64,000 bases of DNA from an uncultured Isosphaeraceae bacterium (GCA_945957605.1 CAMFLR010000027.1:1-64000), one strand, 5' to 3'. Counted from the first letter of the stretch, positions 54,972-63,990 are shown. Program-made: numbers and translations. Notes: generated from the sequence alone by a model not told the origin.

Positions 54972-55146
54972 ACACCCCGCCGCCAGCGTTGGGGTCGAGC
55001 TTCGGAATTTTGAGCGTGACAATGCCCGTCAGGAATGGATCGATCAGGTCGTTAAGCTCGGCGATGCGGTTCCATTGCGTCGCATCGCCCAATTCTTGAA
55101 GAGCGATTTGGAAGAGGTTGCCCCCGCCGGTGGTGATGGTCTTCAT
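54958..55146 (-). CDS. Tail protein X-like (LysM-type), 62 residues
   Basis: MKTITTGGGNLFQIALQELG with DATQWNRIAELNDLIDPFLT matches the LysM-type gpX fold of P2, a short tail protein beside the hub. The end overlaps the D-like start by 14 bases. Confidence comes from motif and position. Confidence 0.8.
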   Translation of the reverse strand: MKTITTGGGNLFQIALQELGDATQWNRIAELNDLIDPFLTGIVTLKIPKLDPNAGGGVYVAG

Positions 55147-55896
55147 TTACGCCGCCAAATTCTTGCTCATCCGCGTGAGCGTTGTTCCCAAGTTGTAAAG
55201 TTGGCCGAGCTGGCCAAATGCCGACGCCTGACTGCTCAAACTCGTCGCCATGCTCGACGGACTCCCACCCGCCGCAATCGGTGCCGCGCCCGTGACCGTC
55301 GCTGAGGCCGCGGTGACACTCGCACCCACCGCTTGCTGAGCCGCGCTGAGCGTCCCAACGATTTGCGTGATGGTCGATGCCGGAGCGTTCCTGAGCGTAT
55401 TAACCGTGCTGATTGCCTGGCTTGCGGTGGTCATCGCCGAGCCGATTGCCGCCACGCCGAGCGAATCGCTAATGCCGAGAGCTCGGCCCAAATCGGAGCC
55501 GATCAACTCGTCGAGCGCGGGGATGCCTGTCAGGACTGGTGCCGATTCGTCGGCGGCGACCACGCAGGTGATCGAGTAAGGAATTTCAAACGGCTGCTGA
55601 TACTGCGCCTCGAACGATTTGACCACGACCTGATAGCGGTACGTGCTCCACTGGAGTAAGAGCTGCTGGCCGCCGATGCGGTAGCCGTCGAGGATACGGG
55701 CGCGTGACTCGGCATTGCCCGAGCGAAACCGCCCCGTCCACGAAATATCGCGGTGATCCGCGCCCATCGCATCAATCGTGCGCGCGCCACCGGGCAGCTT
55801 ATGAACGACGAGGGCTTGGTCTCCGCCAATGCCGATTGAGTCCGGGACTTCGAAGTCCTGGAAGATGACACCGCCGAGCATGAGAAGGACGGTCAT
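55147..55896 (-). CDS. U-like tail/baseplate assembly protein
   Basis: 249 residues from ATG 55896, which overlaps the tape-measure stop (TAATG); the longer frame to 56076 is rejected. It reads MTVLLMLGGVIFQDFEVPDS, then VHKLPGGARTIDAMGADHRD and FEIPYSITCVV, as in the gpU-type tail protein of Mu-like and P2-like phages. The C-terminal 100 residues are Ala/Ser-rich and helical. It sits between tape measure and X as in P2. Confidence 0.72.
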   Translation of the reverse strand: MTVLLMLGGVIFQDFEVPDSIGIGGDQALVVHKLPGGARTIDAMGADHRDISWTGRFRSGNAESRARILDGYRIGGQQLLLQWSTYRYQVVVKSFEAQYQQPFEIPYSITCVVAADESAPVLTGIPALDELIGSDLGRALGISDSLGVAAIGSAMTTASQAISTVNTLRNAPASTITQIVGTLSAAQQAVGASVTAASATVTGAAPIAAGGSPSSMATSLSSQASAFGQLGQLYNLGTTLTRMSKNLAA

Positions 55897-57683
55897 TAGT
55901 AGCCTACCCCTGCCCACATCGGGAAATAGCGACTGTCGAATCCGCTGCCCGAGTTTGGCGGGCGTGAGCCGGCGTCGGCTTGGTGTTGCGAAACGATCGT
56001 TCCGACTCTGTGGCTGTCCAGATAGACATTGCCCACGCTTTGAGAGGATTTGTTGGCTGGAGGGGGCGGTGCCCATGAGCCATCAGAGCCTTGTTTGTCG
56101 CCCTTGAGCCAATGGCCTAGAGCTTCCCCGCCACGCTCTGCGGCGCTAAACGGATTGTATTTATCGGCCCAGGTTCCGCTCACTAGCGCACCAATCTTGT
56201 CCGAATTGGCGACCGCGAGTGCGACCGTGACCAAGGGGCCAAGTGCCGCTGTGAGGAATCCGATACCGGTGGCCGCTCCCGCTAGATTGAGGCCAGTTAG
56301 CATCGTCAAGGCAGGAACAAGCAGCTTGAAGAACGCAGAGGTAAGCATCAGGCCTCCACCCAGAAGGGCAAGCCCCGAAAGACTTGCGAATATCTTAACA
56401 ATCCACTCAAATTTCACAGGATGCTGGTTAATCCACTTTCCAATGTCGCGGATGACTTCCGCCAGTTTGTTGAGAGCAGGGATGACGATGGGGATTAAAA
56501 CCTCGCCAGCGGCGATCTCCAAATTCTTCCACGCCTTCCCCAGAGCCATCTCAGCACCTTGCGGACTGGAGCGAGCGAGCGTCACGAGATCATCGGTTCC
56601 CATCGCACCTTGGCTCAACGCCATGTTTTTTTCGATCTTGTCCATCTGAAGGAACATCAGGCTCACGAGATTCGCTGCCACTCGATTGGGGAGAATCGTG
56701 CTTATTTCATTAAGAACGCCTTTTTCCGACGTGATCCCTTTGGCCGCGAACGACGGCAACAACACATCTTTCATCCATTGATAAGGGTTCGCCCCAAATT
56801 CATCCATCCCCTTCAACGCGCCGGGTCTAATCTGCTTGAGCTGACCGATCTTGTCGTATTCGACCATCGACGGATCGACCAAGCCGAGCCGCATAAGTTC
56901 CTTCGCGGAACGGGTTGACACTCTTCCTTGGCCTAGATTGGAATAGAGGCTCATAAGGCCTGTCCCGACCCGATTCCCTCCCATTTCTTGAATCAACGGC
57001 TCCATGCCGTAATAGAAGCTCTTGTTGTCGAGCAACCGGCCGGCGACTCCCGCTGTTTTGATAAACGCAAGGTAGTCGCTGGGCTTCACTAACCCACCGG
57101 TTCCGGCGATTACTTGTTGAATCATTCCGGCCTGCGCCAGGAAGTCCTGAGCGGACTTGAATCCGCCCTTCATCTCGACAATGCGCTCCAGATCGCGAAG
57201 CTGCTTCTCGTTGAAATCTAAGCCGTGACCGCCATAGACGGCCTGATTGGCATATTTCAGTTGGGCAAATCCCGGTGCTAACTGCTGAACCATTCCTTGA
57301 CCACGGTCACCGAGAACCGCAGTTAGATCGCGGGAAACTACCATTAGGTCCGTCGCCGAAGCGCCAATGACGCTAGCGCCTCTTGCAAATTTGTCCGCCT
57401 GCGTGTTTATGGCGTCGCCCAATTTCAAGCTTTTGAACTGTGCAAACGCCTGCTCGTACTGCTTTGCCGCATCCAGGGTCTTGTCGAGCGCTTTGAATCC
57501 CGCATAGCCAATTCCTCCGAGAATCGCGCCACCTATACCCAGCAGCTTGATCTCCTTGAGCGTCGCTTGCAGCTTGGCCGCCTGAGCGTTGGTCTTCGCC
57601 AAATCGCGGCTGATCAACATCAGCCCCTGACTAATCTTGTTGGTCAGCGCAATGGTAATGCCAACCTTATATGCGTCAGTCAT
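55896..57683 (-). CDS. Tail tape measure protein
   Basis: 595 residues from ATG 57683 (MTDAYKVGITIALTNKISQG); it overlaps the preceding gene by eight bases. A helical start with AKTNAQAAKLQATLKEIKLL, hydrophobic segments (LSGLALLGGGLMLTSAFF) and a Gly/Ala-rich middle are typical. It is the longest gene of the tail block between chaperones and baseplate, which is the rule. At about 1.5 angstrom per residue a tail near 90 nm would be expected (family rule, not measured). Confidence 0.85.
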   Translation of the reverse strand: MTDAYKVGITIALTNKISQGLMLISRDLAKTNAQAAKLQATLKEIKLLGIGGAILGGIGYAGFKALDKTLDAAKQYEQAFAQFKSLKLGDAINTQADKFARGASVIGASATDLMVVSRDLTAVLGDRGQGMVQQLAPGFAQLKYANQAVYGGHGLDFNEKQLRDLERIVEMKGGFKSAQDFLAQAGMIQQVIAGTGGLVKPSDYLAFIKTAGVAGRLLDNKSFYYGMEPLIQEMGGNRVGTGLMSLYSNLGQGRVSTRSAKELMRLGLVDPSMVEYDKIGQLKQIRPGALKGMDEFGANPYQWMKDVLLPSFAAKGITSEKGVLNEISTILPNRVAANLVSLMFLQMDKIEKNMALSQGAMGTDDLVTLARSSPQGAEMALGKAWKNLEIAAGEVLIPIVIPALNKLAEVIRDIGKWINQHPVKFEWIVKIFASLSGLALLGGGLMLTSAFFKLLVPALTMLTGLNLAGAATGIGFLTAALGPLVTVALAVANSDKIGALVSGTWADKYNPFSAAERGGEALGHWLKGDKQGSDGSWAPPPPANKSSQSVGNVYLDSHRVGTIVSQHQADAGSRPPNSGSGFDSRYFPMWAGVGY

Positions 57684-58149
57684 GATCGATCTGCATTCTG
57701 CCGCCGTGCACTCCTTCACCGATCAAGGCTGCGGTCGCTGATTCCCCGACGATGTTGATAATCTTCTCCATCTCATCGACGACGGCACCGCCTAGAACCG
57801 AACGCGGCGGCTGTTTCGATGTGCCAAGCTCGAAGTACACAAGATGGTCGTCGTTCGAGCCCACCTGTGCCTCGCTGTCGAGAACGATGTGCTCGATACT
57901 GTCACGCATGGCGCCGGAACGCAGGCCGGGATCATTCTCGGTGTAACCTTGCCGGAGGCGATCCGCCTTGGTCGCATCAGCGAGTTCAGGCCACGCGATG
58001 AACGGTCCGGTTTGCTCCTGATACTCGCCGATTTTTTCCTTCGCCCGCGTCTCGACCAGGACCGCGGCTTTTTCGAGAGCGCGGTTTTCCATCTCATGCT
58101 GAGCCAGGGCGATTTCGCCGAATTTGGCTGCGAGTTCGAGAAGTTCCAT
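57676..58149 (-). CDS. Virion morphogenesis protein, gp10/gpG-like
   Basis: 157 residues. MELLELAAKFGEIALAQHEM, then ETRAKEKIGEYQEQTG, LRSGAMRDSIEH and VYFELGTSKQPPRSVLGGAV, the pattern of HK97 gp10/Mu gpG-type tail-completion proteins. It precedes the tape measure on the transcript, an unusual but known position. Confidence 0.68.
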   Translation of the reverse strand: MELLELAAKFGEIALAQHEMENRALEKAAVLVETRAKEKIGEYQEQTGPFIAWPELADATKADRLRQGYTENDPGLRSGAMRDSIEHIVLDSEAQVGSNDDHLVYFELGTSKQPPRSVLGGAVVDEMEKIINIVGESATAALIGEGVHGGRMQIDHD

Positions 58150-58346
58150 TACTTATCCGTCTTCCAGCAAGAGTTGACCCAGTCCCACTCATTTCCGTCC
58201 ATTTGGCCGAAGATGATCGACCATGCCATCACTTCATGCGGCTCCAAGGTGAACGCCACATCGAAAGGGACGCCGTTTTTCACCAAGTATAAGCAGGATC
58301 GCAGTTCGCCATTTTCAACGAGCGTACGGATGCGATCGTCGGTCAT
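58149..58346 (-). CDS. Small tail-assembly-region protein, 65 residues
   Basis: It begins MTDDRIRTLVENGELRSCLY and ends GNEWDWVNSCWKTDK. It overlaps the upstream gene by four bases and shares one base with the next. In myovirus gene orders the product after the first tail chaperone is often a second, GT-type frame; here it is a separate gene. Probably a tail-assembly protein. Confidence 0.55.
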   Translation of the reverse strand: MTDDRIRTLVENGELRSCLYLVKNGVPFDVAFTLEPHEVMAWSIIFGQMDGNEWDWVNSCWKTDK

Positions 58347-58687
58347 TCCGGCGTAGTAAACATTTCTTGCAGAGCTTCGCCGACCGCTTCCATACCCTCG
58401 TCGCCGAGCCGTTGGATCAAGGCTTCGAGCTGAATCTTGTTGGCGGGACGGCTCACGGGATCACCATCGATGCTGCTGACATGGAACGCCAGAGCGGCAT
58501 AGCCCAGATAGGGTTCATTTTTCGCGTTCTCTGCGCCGATGACCTCGAACATCTTGAGCCGGTCGAGTGCCCGCATTTTCTTGATGCCAATGGCGCGGCC
58601 GGTCGAGTCGGTCTTGGTTGTGGGCTGCTGAGCCGACTTGACGATCGATTCAGTCGGCGTTTCCGTATGCACAGTCACTTTTGTCAT
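58343..58687 (-). CDS. Tail assembly chaperone-like protein, 114 residues
   Basis: It opens MTKVTVHTETPTESIVKSAQ, then MRALDRLKMFEVIGAENAKN and a helical C-terminus (LEALIQRLGDEGMEAVGEAL). Located between tube and tape-measure genes, the typical place of chaperones. The next gene overlaps it by four bases. I saw no shift site and no programmed frameshift. Confidence 0.6.
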   Translation of the reverse strand: MTKVTVHTETPTESIVKSAQQPTTKTDSTGRAIGIKKMRALDRLKMFEVIGAENAKNEPYLGYAALAFHVSSIDGDPVSRPANKIQLEALIQRLGDEGMEAVGEALQEMFTTPE

Positions 58688-58690
58688 ACG

Positions 58691-59119
58691 CTATACCTTG
58701 ATGCGGCGTGAGGCCATGGCCGACACGGAAATCGGAATGAGCGAATCCGCTCTCCAATCGCCTGCGCTGTCGAACTTCAGGACCACATCGGTATAGCGGT
58801 AGGTCGAGATAGAACCGTCTTTTTCAACGATGTTTTCCAGTAACGTGCCGCCTTGCTGATTCACACCTGCATAGTAGTCAGCCTCACGCTGTGCGAAGTA
58901 ATTATCGATTTCAGGATCGGTACGGTCGAACTTCATATCGATCTGCCAGCCGTCCGGCTCATAACCATGAATGTGCAATCCATTAAGGCCTTTGTGAGGC
59001 AGGTCAGTGAACATCGGTTTGATCGAGTAGTCCGTTTTTCCATTTAGGGTGAGCGTGCCCGCCGAGGTCACCACCGTGTAGCTGATGTCCTTGCCGACGG
59101 AATAGTTATTTATGGGCAT
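58691..59119 (-). CDS. Tail tube protein
   Basis: 142 residues with AAGGAG nine bases before ATG. It reads MPINNYSVGKDISYTVVTSA and includes GLHIHGYEPDGWQIDMKFDR, the beta-barrel pattern of myovirus tube proteins (phage XkdM-like). It directly follows the sheath gene on the transcript. Confidence 0.75.
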   Translation of the reverse strand: MPINNYSVGKDISYTVVTSAGTLTLNGKTDYSIKPMFTDLPHKGLNGLHIHGYEPDGWQIDMKFDRTDPEIDNYFAQREADYYAGVNQQGGTLLENIVEKDGSISTYRYTDVVLKFDSAGDWRADSLIPISVSAMASRRIKV

Positions 59120-59130
59120 TTATGAACTCC

Positions 59131-60663
59131 TTACTGAAAGCTGGGACTGGTATTGCGGACGATGACCGTGGTCTGAGACGCATCGAGATTTACGAGAAAG
59201 TAACGAATCACCGACAGATAAACGACCTTCACATCCGCCTGCATGTAACCCAGCGACACACGCTGCTGCGGATTGTTCGTCGTATCGAGAATCACTTTCC
59301 AATCCTGGATCATGCGCTGCTGGAACATGTTCTGAAGGAAATTGTCGAGCGTCGCCTTGGCTGATGCCTGCACGTTCGGCGTCTGAAGCTGACCGATGAA
59401 CTGGCCCATGCCGGCGTTGAGCGTGGCGGCGATGAAGTTCGTCAGGCGCGGGTAGTTGTCACCGTTGATCGAGGCATTACTCGACGCATTCACACCGAGG
59501 CGTGCGCTGTAGTAGGTTCCGCCGGGCGATGGGTTGGCGATCACCTCGCCGCGTGCTGCGACAATCGAGGCTAGCTCGGCATCGCTGTACTGCTGCTTGA
59601 CGTTGGTTTTCTGCGTAGCGATGATGCCTTGCAGCGGTTTATTCAGTGAGGATTGCTCGGGCGAAAGCGCCGCGAGCTTGCCCGCGATGAATCCCTGCGG
59701 TGAGACGAGGCGTGTAATCCCGCCGTTCACCGTGTCGTTGATGTAGCACCAATCGCCGAAGATCGCTTTGAGTGCATAGCTGTCAATGCCTGCTGTGGCG
59801 AGCGTGGTGCTGAAATTGGAAATGGTATCGCCTGCTGGGCTTGCAGTGATCATGTACGCACCCTCACCGAGGCCGTACGTGTTTTGGAGAGTCCACTGGG
59901 TTGTATCATCGGCATCCGCCAGCATGACGACGCTGGCGCCGGTGCCGCGCAGAGCGTACATCCCTTTACGCGGCGTCGTGTCCTGGCCCACCAAAACGCT
60001 CGACGTGATCGTGGTTGCACCGTCAGTGCCGCCTGAAAGCGTCACGGTCGAAGGATTGGTCGGTGCCGTGGTGCCTGAACCGGCGGTTGCCACGAGATAT
60101 TGCGACGGCCCGCGCAAGCCGCTCAGGCCTGAGTTGATCGCGGCCGCCATGTTCACGTAGAGGGCGTTGCCCGTGCCGCCGATATTGTCGAACACTTCGG
60201 AGAGCTGGCCCGGCAGGTTGACCGTCAGCTTATACGTCACCGTGCCGCTGACGCTATTGGTGCCGGTCCCGACCACAACGGTAATCGAATTCCCCAGCGT
60301 GCCGGTGTATTTGGCGGTGAAGGTAATGCCGGTGCCGGTACCGAGCGTGCCGCTTGCCGCGACGTCGGTGCCGTCGGTGACGCGGATGAGTTTGAAGTTC
60401 GACGCCCCCTGCAAGGACGCGGTATAGACCGCCGTGCCGAGATCGTATTTGCGGGCCTGCATGGCCCCGAATTGAAGCGCCGTATCGTTCGGGCCTGACG
60501 CTACGGTCGGGCTGTTGACCGGTCCCCAGGTGGCCGTGCCGACGACGCCGAGGATATTGGTCGGCACGCCGTTGAGCTGCGGCTGCGGTGCGACGACCTG
60601 AACGTAGAGGTTGGGGACAGATAAAGCGTTCGTGTTAATCGAACCTTGCTGGACGATCGGCAT
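59131..60663 (-). CDS. Contractile tail sheath protein
   Basis: 510 residues. It has the sheath N-terminal handshake strand (MPIVQQGSINTNALSVPNLY), the TNILGVVGTATWGPVN core, an outer Ig-like insertion (about 105-250) and the conserved C-terminal part (FQQRMIQDWKVILDTTNNPQ). Family-typical length. With the tube gene next on the transcript it fixes the prophage as myovirus-type. Confidence 0.92.
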   Translation of the reverse strand: MPIVQQGSINTNALSVPNLYVQVVAPQPQLNGVPTNILGVVGTATWGPVNSPTVASGPNDTALQFGAMQARKYDLGTAVYTASLQGASNFKLIRVTDGTDVAASGTLGTGTGITFTAKYTGTLGNSITVVVGTGTNSVSGTVTYKLTVNLPGQLSEVFDNIGGTGNALYVNMAAAINSGLSGLRGPSQYLVATAGSGTTAPTNPSTVTLSGGTDGATTITSSVLVGQDTTPRKGMYALRGTGASVVMLADADDTTQWTLQNTYGLGEGAYMITASPAGDTISNFSTTLATAGIDSYALKAIFGDWCYINDTVNGGITRLVSPQGFIAGKLAALSPEQSSLNKPLQGIIATQKTNVKQQYSDAELASIVAARGEVIANPSPGGTYYSARLGVNASSNASINGDNYPRLTNFIAATLNAGMGQFIGQLQTPNVQASAKATLDNFLQNMFQQRMIQDWKVILDTTNNPQQRVSLGYMQADVKVVYLSVIRYFLVNLDASQTTVIVRNTSPSFQ

Positions 60664-60666
60664 GAA

Positions 60667-60813
60667 TTATTCCTTTTCGCTGATGGGATGATCGGCGGCC
60701 ACGACGTGGCCCGCGTTTTCGCTGGCAAGAACTGCGTCGATCTCTTCCGGATCGGTGATCAGTTCGCCCTTTTCGCGGCCTTGGAACGGGTTGGTTACGA
60801 CGAGTACGCGCAT
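60667..60813 (-). CDS. 48-residue phage protein between tail-completion and sheath genes
   Basis: ATG 60813 has a strong AAGGAG at good spacing, and the stop is TAA at 60669-60667. It reads MRVLVVTNPFQGREKGELIT and ends HPISEKE. A small protein at this position (DUF2635-like) is standard in Mu-like phages. Too short for most gene callers but well supported by ribosome binding site and context. Confidence 0.7.
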   Translation of the reverse strand: MRVLVVTNPFQGREKGELITDPEEIDAVLASENAGHVVAADHPISEKE

Positions 60814-60826
60814 GGTGTCTCCTTGA

Positions 60827-61615
60827 TTAACTGGTAATGGTGGTATTGATCAGCGTGTCGACGATCTGAGCCGCCGGGATGCTGTCGGTGGTGGGGTATT
60901 CGACGCTGTACCAAAGGTCGCGGCGAAATAGCCCCTGCTTTTCCGCTCGGTCGACCACGCAGGTTTTGACGTAGACGATTCGCCCTGTTGAGCCGTCCGG
61001 CAGCGCGATGAAGTTAAGCTTCGATAACGCCACATCGACCGGTGGAACAACCGCGTCGCGTGCTTGTGGTGTCGGGCACCAGAAACTGATCATGAAATTG
61101 CGCTTCTGCCGCTTGATCTCGCGGATGGCTGTCGCAACGACTCCTACGGCGGTGGTAATCGCATAGGCTCCGGCAATCGTGATGACAGGGCCAGTATTCG
61201 ATCCGCCGGTGAGCGCTGCGAGTGCGGTTGCAATCGACGTTGCCGTATCGCCGGGCTGGACGGCATAGAGATAGCCGGTGCCGTTGACTTTGACCGCCAG
61301 GTTGAGCGGTGAGCCGGGTGTACCGCCGACCGTAATTGTGTTGCCCAACACGGTGAGCTTGAGTGCGGGTGTCGGGATGGTCAGTGTTTGATAATCTTGC
61401 GGATAGCGGGTCGTCTTTTGCTCGACGTCCTGCGGGTAGACCGAAATATTGATGTTGCCTGCCGCCAGGTCTTTGTCGAGATTCTGCGAGATCGGCCAGC
61501 CGCGATAGATCAGGCAGTTCGTATTGGCGACCGACGGCAAGCCCGTGCCTTGCGGATAGACCGCCTGCTCGATGAGCGAGACAATCGCCTGTTCCACGTC
61601 AGCGAGATCGGCCAT
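60827..61615 (-). CDS. Tail-completion or head-tail joining protein, 262 residues
   Basis: It begins MADLADVEQAIVSLIEQAVY and has a middle with INISVYPQDVEQKTTRYPQD and a C-terminal YVKTCVVDRAEKQGLFRRDL. It lies just before sheath on the transcript. A LysM-like segment (YLYAVQPGDTATSIATAL) is embedded at about residues 112-135, an unusual insertion. Confidence 0.6.
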   Translation of the reverse strand: MADLADVEQAIVSLIEQAVYPQGTGLPSVANTNCLIYRGWPISQNLDKDLAAGNINISVYPQDVEQKTTRYPQDYQTLTIPTPALKLTVLGNTITVGGTPGSPLNLAVKVNGTGYLYAVQPGDTATSIATALAALTGGSNTGPVITIAGAYAITTAVGVVATAIREIKRQKRNFMISFWCPTPQARDAVVPPVDVALSKLNFIALPDGSTGRIVYVKTCVVDRAEKQGLFRRDLWYSVEYPTTDSIPAAQIVDTLINTTITS

Positions 61616-61616
61616 G

Positions 61617-61958
61617 CTACGTTTCCATGATCTGGCAGCGGCAGGTCGTTACCATGGGTCCCGGGTACGCAGCGATCACCTGATAGCGCAGACCCTGATC
61701 GTCGATGATGAAATCGCGGTTTTGCACGAGGCCAAGCGGGGCTTTGAAGATGATTTTCCAAATGCTCTCGCCCGCTGCGTCGGTGGGTAGTTTTCCGGGT
61801 GAATCCGTGCCCTGGCGATCGACCTGGATTCTGGCAGCGATGCCACTGGCGATCTGTGTTTCGGTCGCCTGGTTAATGCCGCTGTAAGGTTGCGCACCGG
61901 CCGTTGTATTGCGGGCCTGGCGGCCAATCGAAATGGTTCTTGGGTAGAGGAAGCTCAT
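61617..61958 (-). CDS. Head-tail connector-like protein, 113 residues
   Basis: ATG 61958 overlaps the preceding stop by four bases (ATGA), so the longer frame to 62150 is rejected. It reads MSFLYPRTISIGRQARNTTA and has the beta-rich core FIIDDQGLRYQVIAAYPGPM typical of head-closure proteins of the gpG/XkdH type. Its order between adaptor and tail-completion genes supports this. Confidence 0.62.
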   Translation of the reverse strand: MSFLYPRTISIGRQARNTTAGAQPYSGINQATETQIASGIAARIQVDRQGTDSPGKLPTDAAGESIWKIIFKAPLGLVQNRDFIIDDQGLRYQVIAAYPGPMVTTCRCQIMET

Positions 61959-62854
61959 ATTCGCATCGAACGGTAAGGCTGAAGTAAGGCTTTCGTGTCG
62001 GGGTCGAGCACGCTCGGACTGAAGCTCTCCAGCGTAGCATCGCCCGACCTCGCCAGTTTGATGTTTGACGGTAAATCGACCTGAATGTTCGAGTTCACAA
62101 TATTGGCTGCAGCTTGTTTGATGTCGGTCGGCAGAGTGTCGTCGCTCCATCCTGCGACGTAATTGATTCGCGCCAATAATGGATAATTCGTGGGAAAGAA
62201 CGACGGGTACACCTGAAGCGCGCCCGTTGTGGTGTTGATGTCCACCGTCGAAATATCGACCGGATTCCAGACTCCAAGGATCAGTGTATTGATGAGTAGA
62301 TTGTCGTATGAATAGACGGTATCCGAAATCTGGCGCGGCAGTTTTGGATTGCCGTATTTGATGTACATCGAAAATAGCTGCGCCACCGGACGGCGTGCGG
62401 CGAAGACGACCGGCGCGCCGCGTTGGATCGGGGATTCTTCCTTGATCGTCAGCCCGAAATCAATCCTTGGCGATGGATGGTCGAACTGGACATTGTCTAG
62501 CGTCAGGGTATTACCGCTCGCGGCAGTAACCACGCACGCCTCGGTGATCGACGGCGTTAAGCGGTCGAGAACCACCACGTCGCCGATATTTTGAGTCCCA
62601 AATTGTGCCTTGGGAATCGTCACGACGACGTCCGAGCCTGGTGCAATCGCTGGCGCGGTGAAGCTCCGCGTCGGTGACAGGCACGTCATATAGCACGGCA
62701 TCCCGTTGGCATCAGGCGTCCAGAGCAACCCCTCTGGCTTACCGATGAAGCCGTTTATTAGCCGCGTGGCACTTTGGACTTGGTCGACCGTTGCATTCGC
62801 AACTCCATAGAGCGCGTATTCATTCGCATGCAAATAAGGGGTGTACGAGGCCAT
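61955..62854 (-). CDS. Head-tail adaptor-like structural protein, 299 residues
   Basis: It begins MASYTPYLHANEYALYGVAN with helices VDQVQSATRLINGFIGKPEG, typical of head-tail adaptors, here extended by a beta-rich middle (VVTIPKAQFGTQNIGDVVVL) and a C-terminal helical part (LPTDIKQAAANIVNSN). Starts within the previous stop (TAATG). Probable connector with an inserted beta domain. Confidence 0.55.
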   Translation of the reverse strand: MASYTPYLHANEYALYGVANATVDQVQSATRLINGFIGKPEGLLWTPDANGMPCYMTCLSPTRSFTAPAIAPGSDVVVTIPKAQFGTQNIGDVVVLDRLTPSITEACVVTAASGNTLTLDNVQFDHPSPRIDFGLTIKEESPIQRGAPVVFAARRPVAQLFSMYIKYGNPKLPRQISDTVYSYDNLLINTLILGVWNPVDISTVDINTTTGALQVYPSFFPTNYPLLARINYVAGWSDDTLPTDIKQAAANIVNSNIQVDLPSNIKLARSGDATLESFSPSVLDPDTKALLQPYRSMRI

Positions 62855-63105
62855 TACTCAGGCTTCTTTTTGTTCTCGAACGGCTTTTTCATTTTATTGG
62901 ATACGGGTGCGGCCATCTTTTCTTCGATGGACTCGGATGGTCCAGCAGTCACTTCCTCCACAACAACCGGCTCGGCATAACCGTGCGAAATGGCTACGGC
63001 GGCAAGATCAGTCGACAAATGGGCTTCCATGCCCTCCTCGAACTCGTGATGGTCTAATCCTGTTTGCGAACCAGCAAAACTTTTAAGAATCTTATGCAAT
63101 TTCAT
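62854..63105 (-). CDS. Small charged phage protein, 83 residues
   Basis: It opens MKLHKILKSFAGSQTGLDHH, carries an acidic middle (HEFEEGMEAHLSTDLAAVAI) and ends in Lys/Glu-rich sequence (KKPFENKKKPE). Four bases from the gene before. Such proteins in the head region may be internal or regulatory; unassigned. Confidence 0.5.
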   Translation of the reverse strand: MKLHKILKSFAGSQTGLDHHEFEEGMEAHLSTDLAAVAISHGYAEPVVVEEVTAGPSESIEEKMAAPVSNKMKKPFENKKKPE

Positions 63106-63109
63106 AGTA

Positions 63110-63379
63110 TTACCATAGTGCTACGAGGTTAGTGGCCGTGGTACCCGCCGCCTTGATCCTGCTCGCGCAGATTCGAATGACGGAACCAACGGTTACGCCG
63201 ATTAACGTCACCGTTTCGCCCTGTTCCGTGATGAGAGCAATATTCCCCGCACCGCCGACGTAGATTGCGCGGGAAACATTGGACAAATCGACGATATCGC
63301 TGGGCGTTACGGCAGCGGCATGGCGATAAGGGGAATCGAGACCGGTTTGGAGCTGAGCGTAGTCGTCAATGGCTGGCAT
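63110..63379 (-). CDS. Head-region protein of a widespread small phage family, 89 residues
   Basis: It reads MPAIDDYAQLQTGLDSPYRH, then AVTPSDIVDLSNVSRAIYVG and a VTVGSVIRICASRIKAAGTT end. This SPxxHAxAVTPSD...RAIYVGGAG pattern is a common small protein next to capsid genes in many phages; function is unknown, perhaps a spike or decoration. Confidence 0.7.
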   Translation of the reverse strand: MPAIDDYAQLQTGLDSPYRHAAAVTPSDIVDLSNVSRAIYVGGAGNIALITEQGETVTLIGVTVGSVIRICASRIKAAGTTATNLVALW

Positions 63380-63382
63380 GGA

Positions 63383-63949
63383 TTAAACCGCAGCAGTGAA
63401 CGGAGTGGCTGCGGTGCCGGTGGAGGTCGTCATCCCGGAAACCGCCCAAGTGTTGGCCGCGATATCTTCGATGGTTATGTACTCTCCGACCGACACGCTA
63501 CCCGTGGTACTTCGATTAAGCGTAATGGTGTCTGAGTTCGTGGCGACAGTACCGGAATTCGCCGCAATATAACCTGTGACCGTCGCGCTATCGACGGTCG
63601 TGATGATCCCGACCATGAAGTCTGACGCATTCGCAACTTGAATCTTATGCGAATTCGATGTCGCGATTACCGTCACCAAGAATTTGAATTTTGCGCCGCT
63701 ACCAATTGCCGCCGGGAGCGTGCAGACTGAGCCGGTTGCCGTGTCGAGATTGATCGTCGTGCCGTTATGTAATGCGGCCGTAACTGCGAGTGTTGAGCCA
63801 GCGGAGATACCCACCTTGGTCGAAAGCTTTGCAGCCTGGTTGATTTCGGTTGCGGTTGCGGTAATTGCGACACCACCAATGCTTAAGGTGCCATTTATGC
63901 TTTCAACCCCATCTTCGCGGTAATTCTTAGTTGTATAACTTCCGGTCAT
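63383..63949 (-). CDS. Head decoration or fibre protein, 188 residues
   Basis: Strong AGGAGG precedes ATG 63949. The sequence opens MTGSYTTKNYREDGVESING, with GVAITATATEINQAAKLSTK (a head-fibre motif seen in phage proteins near the major capsid gene), then beta-rich repeats. The family includes phi29-like head fibres; the assignment to decoration is by context. Confidence 0.6.
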   Translation of the reverse strand: MTGSYTTKNYREDGVESINGTLSIGGVAITATATEINQAAKLSTKVGISAGSTLAVTAALHNGTTINLDTATGSVCTLPAAIGSGAKFKFLVTVIATSNSHKIQVANASDFMVGIITTVDSATVTGYIAANSGTVATNSDTITLNRSTTGSVSVGEYITIEDIAANTWAVSGMTTSTGTAATPFTAAV

Positions 63950-63959
63950 AGACCCTCCT

Positions 63960-63990
63960 GAAAAAGTGGGGGACGGCGAAAACCGCCCCC
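63960..63990 (-). terminator. Candidate intrinsic terminator upstream of the decoration gene
   Basis: On the minus strand GGGGGCGG and CCGTCCCCC form a stem of eight pairs with one bulged base around a short loop, followed by CTTTTTC. It lies about 10-40 bases before the ATG at 63949, so it would end most transcripts of the gene to the right, probably the major capsid gene, with read-through into the tail block. Confidence 0.55.
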
